A stretch of DNA of 6,302 bases. It comes from an uncultured Eubacteriales bacterium (lineage in GTDB: Bacteria; Bacillota; Clostridia; Oscillospirales; Oscillospiraceae). The stretch spans positions 1-6,302 of the forward strand of contig CABPXX010000088.1 in the NCBI GenBank assembly GCA_902461475.1, in the 5' to 3' direction. Positions 1 to 5,074 of the stretch are shown piece after piece; the first letter of the stretch is position 1; each line of letters opens with the position of its first letter. A model generated the notes under the pieces. That model was not told the origin of the DNA, did no database searches, and worked only from the letters and a program-made list of their open reading frames with translations. A program made the translations under genes and the position numbers.

Positions 1-1
1 G

Positions 2-802
2 TTAGCCGTTCATGCTGTCCGGGAAGGCCGCCCGGGCGGCGTGGAGGTCGGCCACGCCGGGATAGCCCACTACGTCCAAAGTCAGGGCGTTTTGGGCCAA
101 CAGCCCCTGATAGAGGGGGAAGGGTTCGGCGGCCATCATTCCATCCTGGGCGGTGGTGATGCCGTGGGCGGCGTAGGTGTGCTGGGCCCGGGCGAAGGCG
201 TCTTTCAGCTGGTCAAACCCGGGCATGGGGGCCTTACGGAGGTTGTTCACAAAGGCGTTTTCCTCGGCATGTCCCGTAAGCTCCCCGCCTTTTCGGCCAA
301 AGGTGCCCCCCTCCGGGTCGGGGGTGCTCCCCGTGAGAAACAGCTGGTGGAGGGCGGCGGAGTTGAACACTCCCATATGTCCCGAGGCGTGCTGGATGAC
401 CACCGGGTTATTGGGGGCGGCCTTGTCCAACAGTTCTTTGGTAGGGTGGGCGTGCTCGGTGAGGTGGTTGTGGTCGTAGCCCTGGCCGAACACCCTCTGA
501 CCGGCGGGGATGCGGTTGTCCCGGACGAATCCGGCCACCGCCTTCTCCAGCTGGGCAAAGTCGCACACCTCGCCCAGGGGGACTTGCAGCAGGCTGTTGG
601 CGGCGGCGGACAGGTGGCTGTGGGGGTCCACAAAAGCGGGCAGCAGGGCGTCCCCCTGCAAGTCCACCTTGGTGGCTCCGGTGGCATTGAGGGCATCGGT
701 GCCTAGGGCGACAATACGACCATCTTCCACTAACAGGGCATCGGTGGGCACGGGGGACTCCATGGTGAGAATGGGGCCGTTGACAAATAACGTGCGGTTC
801 AT
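2..802 (-). pseudogene. YtcJ-like amidohydrolase, N-terminal half only (premature stop)
   Basis: Product is a metal-dependent hydrolase of the amidohydrolase superfamily, YtcJ-like (amidohydrolase 3) group; these are cytoplasmic enzymes whose substrates are mostly unknown. Residues 1-55 form the usual N-terminal beta-sandwich opening (NGPILTME, then LLVEDGRIVALG). The first metal-binding motif is DPHSHL, with H61 and H63. Further family-like signatures are GYDHNHL (109-114), QHASGHMGVFNSAAL (137-151) and HGITTAQDGM (213-222). The start at 800-802 is set by AAGGAGG at 811-817, 8 nt upstream. The reading frame ends at TAA (2-4) after 266 codons, about half the usual length of 500-550, so the later metal ligands and C-terminal beta-sandwich are missing. 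The stop could be a frameshift, a point mutation or a rearrangement just left of the window, or a sequencing error. The family call is firm; loss of function is inferred from length. Confidence 0.75.
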
Positions 803-824
803 GGCGGCAACCTCCTTTTTCTCT

Positions 825-853
825 ATTATGCCCCTGATGGATGCGGTTATCAA
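825..853 (-). promoter_or_regulatory. SigA-type promoter for the amidohydrolase
   Basis: Read on the minus strand, TTGATA (plus positions 848-853) is followed by a 17-bp spacer and CATAAT (825-830). Each hexamer is one mismatch from the SigA consensus. Transcription would begin near 818, just upstream of the AAGGAGG site, giving a very short leader of roughly 16 nt. No operator-like repeat was seen over it. Confidence 0.55.
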
Positions 854-863
854 GGTGGAGTTC

Positions 864-892
864 TTGCCCAGTCCCCGGGTGTTTGGTATAAT
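864..892 (+). promoter_or_regulatory. SigA-type promoter of the type I RM operon, extended -10
   Basis: TTGCCC (864-869), a 17-bp spacer and a perfect TATAAT (887-892) preceded by TGG (884-886, an extended -10) form a good SigA promoter. The expected start is near 899, leaving a leader of about 35 nt before hsdM. It lies back to back with the minus-strand promoter, with 10 bp between the two -35 elements. I saw no convincing second promoter before hsdR, so one transcript probably covers hsdM, hsdS, both membrane genes and hsdR. Confidence 0.7.
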
Positions 893-933
893 GAGACAAA
901 TCGACAACCTATGAATTTGGGAGGATACCTGCC

Positions 934-2436
934 ATGGCAGAACAACACACCGCCGGCATTGGATTTGAAAAGCAGATTTGGGACGCCGCCTGCGTCCTGC
1001 GGGGCAACTTGGACGCCTCCGAGTACAAATCTGTGGTGCTGGGTTTGATTTTCTTAAAATATATTTTCGACCGCTTCCAGGCCAAATATCAGGAGCTGGT
1101 GGAGGAGGGCGAGGGCTTTGAAGAGGACCGGGACGAGTACACCTCGGAGAACATCTTCTATGTGCCCCAGGAGGCCCGGTGGAATGTGGTGGCCGCCGCG
1201 GCCCACACCCCCGAGATCGGCGCTGTCATCGACGACGCCATGCGTGCCATCGAGCGGGAAAACAAGCGCTTGAAGGACATTTTGCCCAAGAACTTCGCCC
1301 GCCCGGAGCTGGACAAGCGGCGGCTGGGGGATGTGGTGGACCTGTTCACCAACATCCAGATGGTAGAGCACGGCTCCAGCAAGGATTTGCTGGGCCGTAC
1401 CTATGAATACTGCCTGTCCAAGTTTGCCGAGCAGGAGGGCAAGCTGGCCGGGGAGTTCTACACCCCCGCCTGCGTGGTGAAAACCCTGGTGGAGATTTTG
1501 CAGCCCTACAACGGCCGGGTGTATGACCCCTGTTGTGGCTCCGGGGGTATGTTTGTCCAGTCCGCCAAGTTCATTGAGAACCACGGGGGCAACATCGACC
1601 GCATTTCCGTCTACGGCCAGGACTCCAACCCCACCACCTGGAAGCTGGCCCAGATGAATCTGGCCATCCGAGGCATCGAGGCGGACTTGGGCAAGTACAA
1701 CGCCGACACCTTCTTTGACGACTGCCACCCCCAGTTGAAAGCGGACTTCATCATGGCCAATCCCCCCTTCAACCTGTCCAACTGGGGGCAGGACAAGCTG
1801 CTGGACGATGTGCGCTGGCAGTACGGCACGCCCCCGGCGGGCAACGCCAACTTCGCCTGGCTCCAGCACATGATCTGGCACCTGGCCCCCAACGGGCGCA
1901 TGGGTATGGTGCTGGCCAACGGCTCCCTGTCCTCCCAGAGCGGCGGAGAAGGGGACATCCGAAAGAACATCATTGAGGCGGACTTGGTGGAGTGCATTGT
2001 GGCCATGCCGTCCCAGCTGTTCTACACCACCCAGATTCCCGTCTCCCTGTGGTTCCTGGCCCGAAACAAGAAGCAGAAGGGAAAGACCCTCTTTTTGGAC
2101 GCCCGCAAGCTGGGTACCATGGTGACCCGCAAGCTGCGGGAGCTCACCGACGAGGATATTAAAAAGCTGGCAGATGCCTATAACGCCTACGCAGATGGCA
2201 CCCTGGAGGAGGTCAAGGGCTTTTCCGCCGTGGCCACCATCCAGGAGATTGCAGAGCAGGACTACATTCTCACCCCTGGGCGGTATGTGGGCATTGAGAA
2301 GCAGGAGGAGGACGGCGAGCCCTTTGGCGAGAAGATGGAGCGGCTGACACGCGAGCTGTCCCAGCTGTTTGAGCAGTCCCACCAGTTGGAGCAGGAAATC
2401 CGGGAGAAGCTGGGGGGGATTGGGTTTGAACTTTAA
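934..2436 (+). CDS. hsdM: Type I restriction-modification methyltransferase subunit HsdM
   Basis: Adenine-N6 DNA methyltransferase subunit of a type I RM system. It binds S-adenosylmethionine and, with HsdS, methylates the recognition site to protect the host genome. The 500-residue length is normal. The N-terminal HsdM_N helical domain spans about 8-150 (with VVLGLIFLKYIFDRF at 34-48). A GEFYTP motif lies at 173-178, SAM-binding motif I DPCCGSGG at 198-205 and catalytic motif IV NPPF at 276-279. The conserved LTPGRYVG sits at 446-453, followed by a charged coiled-coil-like tail (about 466-493). All expected catalytic residues are present. The ATG has GGGAGG at 919-924, 9 nt upstream. It is the first gene of the operon and is GC-rich like hsdR. 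Its last 11 bases overlap the proposed hsdS start, and a G7 tract lies inside its last codons. Confidence 0.97.
   Translation: MAEQHTAGIGFEKQIWDAACVLRGNLDASEYKSVVLGLIFLKYIFDRFQAKYQELVEEGEGFEEDRDEYTSENIFYVPQEARWNVVAAAAHTPEIGAVIDDAMRAIERENKRLKDILPKNFARPELDKRRLGDVVDLFTNIQMVEHGSSKDLLGRTYEYCLSKFAEQEGKLAGEFYTPACVVKTLVEILQPYNGRVYDPCCGSGGMFVQSAKFIENHGGNIDRISVYGQDSNPTTWKLAQMNLAIRGIEADLGKYNADTFFDDCHPQLKADFIMANPPFNLSNWGQDKLLDDVRWQYGTPPAGNANFAWLQHMIWHLAPNGRMGMVLANGSLSSQSGGEGDIRKNIIEADLVECIVAMPSQLFYTTQIPVSLWFLARNKKQKGKTLFLDARKLGTMVTRKLRELTDEDIKKLADAYNAYADGTLEEVKGFSAVATIQEIAEQDYILTPGRYVGIEKQEEDGEPFGEKMERLTRELSQLFEQSHQLEQEIREKLGGIGFEL
2412..2418 (+). repeat. G7 homopolymer at the hsdM-hsdS overlap
   Basis: Seven consecutive Gs lie in the last codons of hsdM, just before the hsdS start. 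They may serve as the purine-rich ribosome site for hsdS, 7 nt before TTG 2426. Losing one G would move the hsdM frame directly into the hsdS frame, which is open through the junction, giving an HsdM-HsdS fusion. Confidence 0.6.
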
Positions 2437-3637
2437 GAAATATCGCATAGCTGACCTCATAGATGATATTTCAATGGGGCCGTTTGGTTCCAATATCAAA
2501 GTAGATTGTTTTGTTGACTCTGGTGTTCCAGTTTTAAATGGAAGCAATCTAGATGGATTTACATTAAAGGAAGAATCATTTAGATATGTAACAGAGGAAA
2601 AAGCAGATTCGCTAAAAAGGGCCAACGCAAAAAAAGGCGATATAGTTATTACACATCGTGGAACTTTGGGACAAATCGTTTATATCCCTCAGAATGCAAA
2701 ATACGAGCGTTACGTAATTTCACAGTCACAATTTCGGATTAGATGTAATGAACATGTTTTGCCGGAATATCTGGTGTTTTATTTCCACACAAGAGTTGGT
2801 CAGCATAAAATATTGAGCAATGCATCACAGGTTGGAGTACCTGCGCTTGCAAGACCATCAACAACCTTTCAACAAATCGAAGTTGAGCTTCCCGATATTG
2901 AGGTGCAGAAAAAGATAGTGTCTATTTTGCAAAGTTTTAATGACAAAATAGAACTAAATAACAAAATCAATGCCAATCTTCAACAGCAGGCCCAAGCCAT
3001 CTTCAAAAGCTGGTTTGTGGATTTTGAGCCGTTCCAGGATGGGGAGTTTGTGGAAAGCGAGTTGGGGCCTATACCCAAGGGGTGGCGAGTTGGTGAATTG
3101 AGCGAGGTAGCTACCATTACTATGGGACAATCTCCATCTGGAAAAAGCTACAATGAAGAAGGAAATGGAAGTGTCTTTTTTCAAGGTCGAGCGGAATTTG
3201 GCGATCGTTTTCCCACACGTCGCCTATACACTACTGAACCCAAGCGCATGGCAGAAGCTAATTCTGTACTTATGAGTGTTCGTGCCCCCGTGGGAGATAT
3301 AAATGTAGCCTATGAAAAATGCTGCATTGGCCGTGGTTTGGCTTCCATACAGAGTAAGTTTGAGTACTCAAGTTATATGCTGTACCAGATGTTATCCCTT
3401 AAAAGACAACTGGATGTGTTCAATGGAGAGGGAACGGTGTTTGGCTCTATCAATCGAGATACCTTGAACGCTATGAAGGTTTTGATTCCAAACGAGGATA
3501 GTATAGAAAAGTTTGAGTGCACCGTTGCACCTATGGATAAGCTGGTACGGGCAAACTATGATGAAATTTGCCGACTTGAGACGGCAAGGGATACATTACT
3601 CCCAAAACTGATGAATGGAGAAATTGAAGTACAATGA
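2426..3637 (+). CDS. hsdS: Type I restriction-modification specificity subunit HsdS
   Basis: DNA-recognition subunit that directs HsdM and HsdR to a bipartite target. At 403 residues it has the normal two-domain plan: TRD1 at about 1-165 (with MGPFGSN at 17-23), a central conserved helix at about 166-200 (FNDKIELNN through FKSWFVDFEPF), TRD2 at about 205-365 (starting LGPIPKGW, then MGQSPSG), and a C-terminal conserved helix at about 366-403 ending LLPKLMNGEIEVQ. The two helices resemble each other, as expected for the HsdS internal repeat. I place the start at TTG 2426 because the protein then begins MNFKKYRIADL like relatives; TTG 2420 is possible, and TTG 2369 would add only out-of-frame hsdM residues. 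Both TRDs are AT-rich, unlike hsdM and hsdR, suggesting acquired specificity. The target sequence cannot be predicted. Its TGA overlaps the next ATG by 4 bp. Confidence 0.95.
   Translation: MNFKKYRIADLIDDISMGPFGSNIKVDCFVDSGVPVLNGSNLDGFTLKEESFRYVTEEKADSLKRANAKKGDIVITHRGTLGQIVYIPQNAKYERYVISQSQFRIRCNEHVLPEYLVFYFHTRVGQHKILSNASQVGVPALARPSTTFQQIEVELPDIEVQKKIVSILQSFNDKIELNNKINANLQQQAQAIFKSWFVDFEPFQDGEFVESELGPIPKGWRVGELSEVATITMGQSPSGKSYNEEGNGSVFFQGRAEFGDRFPTRRLYTTEPKRMAEANSVLMSVRAPVGDINVAYEKCCIGRGLASIQSKFEYSSYMLYQMLSLKRQLDVFNGEGTVFGSINRDTLNAMKVLIPNEDSIEKFECTVAPMDKLVRANYDEICRLETARDTLLPKLMNGEIEVQ
2981..3110 (+). other. GC-rich island over the central conserved region of hsdS
   Basis: GC content rises from about 25% in the 40 bases before 2981 to just over 50% through this stretch, then falls to about 37% in 3121-3180 (counted by eye). 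The island encodes the end of the central conserved helix and the entry to TRD2 (QQQAQAIFKSWFVDFEPF through PIPKGWRVGEL). It is the conserved, shareable part of hsdS, where homologous exchange of TRDs between alleles is known to occur. Confidence 0.6.
3617..3620 (+). promoter_or_regulatory. Ribosome site for membrane gene X inside the hsdS NGEI codons
   Basis: GGAG within the codons for the HsdS tail motif NGE lies 13 nt before ATG 3634, a long spacing. Because the ATG also overlaps the hsdS stop (ATGA), translation of X is probably coupled to that of hsdS rather than relying on this site alone. Confidence 0.45.
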
Positions 3638-4395
3638 AGATAAACAAAATCACATTATTAGTATGTGCTATCTTAACTATTGTGAGTGGCTTAACAATGG
3701 TTGTGATTGAAAGCGTTGTTTCTGATAGTGTAGATACCTCTTTGTATCAAGGGGTGGCTTCGGGGATTTTTACTGGCTTTATTGTATCACTGGTGACTTC
3801 TGTTGTTGGGTATTTTCATGAACGCAGTATTATTCTTGAGAAAACCGACAGCAATATAAAGAACCTTTATATCAATATTATGGTTCTATCTAAAGTTATA
3901 GGAAACATATTACCACAAATACATAAAGCAACTAGCATGGAGCCATTGCCGTTTAAGAATATTTCTGGATTATCAGAACTCAATGTTGAGTTTATTGAAA
4001 AAATGGATCTTGGCCTGTTTTCACCTCTATGGAAATGGGGAAGGTTAGCTCGGATTTATGGACAGTTAGCGGCATTTCAGCAGGTGCTATACAACATCAA
4101 GAATATTTCGGTGAATCTTCAAGCACAAACTATGGAATATACAATAAAGACATTGGAACTGCAAAACATCCAGTTGCGTGGAATGCAGCCAAGTCCCAAA
4201 GACCTTGAGAATATTGACGAGTTGAAAAACGCCATCAATATTAGAACAGCTAAACTTCATGAATATGTAACGGCACAGGCACTAGAGTTGGAGAAAATTG
4301 CAAAATCTTTTTATGATTATAAAAGCCGTAAACACCCTTGGGAAATGATAAAGAAAAAACTAATGCTACAAATCGAAGAACTGATAAAGAGATGA
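3634..4395 (+). CDS. Membrane-anchored protein X of unknown function, between hsdS and hsdR
   Basis: I do not recognise this 253-residue protein. Two hydrophobic segments at about 7-28 and 39-62 look like a transmembrane hairpin at the N terminus. After FHERSIILEK (61-70) comes a soluble, mostly helical part of about 190 residues, probably cytoplasmic, with heptad-like stretches near 70-95 and 160-230 and a lysine-rich tail. I see no Walker A, nuclease, HEPN, TIR or protease motif and no signal-peptide cleavage site. The start ATG overlaps the hsdS TGA by 4 bp, so it belongs to the RM operon and is probably translationally coupled. Its DNA is strongly AT-rich (about 25% GC in 3841-3900) against about 60% in hsdM, a sign of transfer. 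It sits in the slot that prrC occupies in the E. coli prr locus, so an RM-linked membrane effector or regulator is possible; that role is only inferred. Confidence 0.8.
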   Translation: MKINKITLLVCAILTIVSGLTMVVIESVVSDSVDTSLYQGVASGIFTGFIVSLVTSVVGYFHERSIILEKTDSNIKNLYINIMVLSKVIGNILPQIHKATSMEPLPFKNISGLSELNVEFIEKMDLGLFSPLWKWGRLARIYGQLAAFQQVLYNIKNISVNLQAQTMEYTIKTLELQNIQLRGMQPSPKDLENIDELKNAINIRTAKLHEYVTAQALELEKIAKSFYDYKSRKHPWEMIKKKLMLQIEELIKR

Positions 4396-4406
4396 ATAGG
4401 CCTATT
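4395..4406. repeat. 12-bp perfect palindrome AATAGGCCTATT
   Basis: A perfect 12-bp inverted repeat begins on the last base of the X stop codon. A further TAGGC (4397-4401) pairs with GCCTA (4426-4430) across the gap up to the hsdS remnant. There is no T-run after it, so it is not a typical terminator. It may be a recombination scar, a weak hairpin or chance. Confidence 0.5.
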
Positions 4407-4421
4407 TGTGGGTATCTCTAG

Positions 4422-4475
4422 GATAGCCTACTCCAAAAACTGATGAACGGAGAGATAGATATAAGTGGAACCTGA
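4422..4475 (+). pseudogene. Remnant of a second hsdS 3' end
   Basis: Read from GAT 4422, this stretch encodes DSLLQKLMNGEIDISGT and stops at TGA 4473-4475. This matches the intact HsdS C terminus (DTLLPKLMNGEIEVQ, codons from 3590). From CTC 4431 against CTC 3599, 27 of 33 bases are identical, the copies being 832 bp apart. A TAG at 4419-4421 closes the frame upstream and no other hsdS sequence is seen there, so only the last 17 codons survive. Several differences are synonymous or conservative, so this looks like the tail of a different hsdS allele rather than a fresh exact duplication. It overlaps the GTG start of the next gene by 11 bp, which suggests gene Y once directly followed an intact hsdS. 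Confidence 0.85.
4449..4454 (+). promoter_or_regulatory. Ribosome site for membrane gene Y inside the hsdS remnant
   Basis: GGAGAG, part of the NGEI codons of the hsdS remnant, lies 10 nt before GTG 4465. It supports GTG 4465 as the start over ATG 4477, which would be 22 nt from the site and has no closer one. The matching position upstream of gene X is GGAG 3617-3620. Confidence 0.6.
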
Positions 4476-5061
4476 AATGATACAGGCATTGCAAACCATT
4501 GCCGATAATATCCAAGCAGCTTCACAGCCTGGGTGGGTGGAGTTTTTAACAATAGGTATTTCTTTTGTCAGTATGGCGATTTCTGGGATTGCTATTTGGT
4601 TTGCTATTCGTGTAGCTGATAAGCAAAATAAGGTATCTCTGTTTGAAAAAAGATTTGATTGTTACACACTTATACAAAAAATGCTTGTATGTGGTGAAGA
4701 AATCAAAACATGTGAGACTAAAAAAGAAATTCAGGTTGCATTTAGATTTTACCTAGATGTGACTGGAGATATAGGATATAACAAGTCATTAACAGAGTTT
4801 ATTTGTATACTAAAGCAACTAGAGCCAAGGTTGGTTACTGTTGAATTTTTGTTTAGGAAGTATGATGTATCATTATTGCAAGAGATGCTAAACGTGTCCA
4901 TAGAGTTGGTTTGCGCTGTAGCCGTTTCATGTCCAGATGAAGCGAATGAGTGTTTGCCGATGAAAGCCATGGAATTGAAAAGGAAGTATTGCACTCTTTG
5001 TGCTGAATATGAGCAAAATTATGTGGAATCTATGGAAAAAGATTTGAAATTAGGAAGATAA
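4465..5061 (+). CDS. Single-pass membrane protein Y of unknown function, between hsdS remnant and hsdR
   Basis: I do not recognise this 198-residue protein. A short amphipathic N terminus (1-22) is followed by one strong transmembrane segment at about 25-50 (WVEFLTIGISF through WFAIRVAD). The motif NKVSLFEKRFDCYTLIQKM (55-73) follows, then a helical, probably cytoplasmic domain. A membrane segment followed by an LFEKRF-type motif is a layout I associate with small uncharacterised membrane proteins of defence-rich loci; that is recollection, not a database result. It is cysteine-rich for a cytoplasmic domain (nine Cys, including CTLC at 176-179). No enzymatic motif is visible. The GTG start is chosen from GGAGAG at 4449-4454. 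The gene is AT-rich and ends 13 nt before hsdR. It may act with protein X or be an independent module left from an earlier allele. Confidence 0.78.
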   Translation: MEPEMIQALQTIADNIQAASQPGWVEFLTIGISFVSMAISGIAIWFAIRVADKQNKVSLFEKRFDCYTLIQKMLVCGEEIKTCETKKEIQVAFRFYLDVTGDIGYNKSLTEFICILKQLEPRLVTVEFLFRKYDVSLLQEMLNVSIELVCAVAVSCPDEANECLPMKAMELKRKYCTLCAEYEQNYVESMEKDLKLGR

Positions 5062-5074
5062 GAGGTGACCCACC

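Noticed and set aside
870..886. CCCGGG (874-879) in the RM promoter spacer as an operator
   Set aside because: Only a 6-bp palindrome with no second copy nearby; too short to support a regulator site.
41..914. Plus-strand open frames opposite the amidohydrolase
   Set aside because: Low-complexity Gly/Val-rich or Ser/Arg-rich translations with no domain; the minus-strand gene has a good promoter, ribosome site and HxH motif.
2369..2425. Longer hsdS N terminus starting at TTG 2369
   Set aside because: The added residues are an out-of-frame reading of hsdM codons with no HsdS-like sequence; TTG 2426 gives a family-like N terminus after a G-rich site.
1054..2625. Very long open frame on the minus strand opposite hsdM and the start of hsdS (523 codons)
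   Set aside because: Composition is Gly/Val/Leu/His-rich with no recognisable domain. It mirrors GC-rich third-position bias of hsdM and lacks a credible ribosome site; hsdM on the other strand has all family motifs.
4395..4430. Rho-independent terminator after gene X
   Set aside because: The palindrome has a short stem and no following run of Ts, and tightly spaced genes continue downstream.
3634..5061. Possibility that X or Y is PrrC, RloC or another known RM-linked nuclease
   Set aside because: Neither has a Walker A or ABC signature or a recognisable nuclease motif, and both have N-terminal membrane segments; only the genomic slot is shared.
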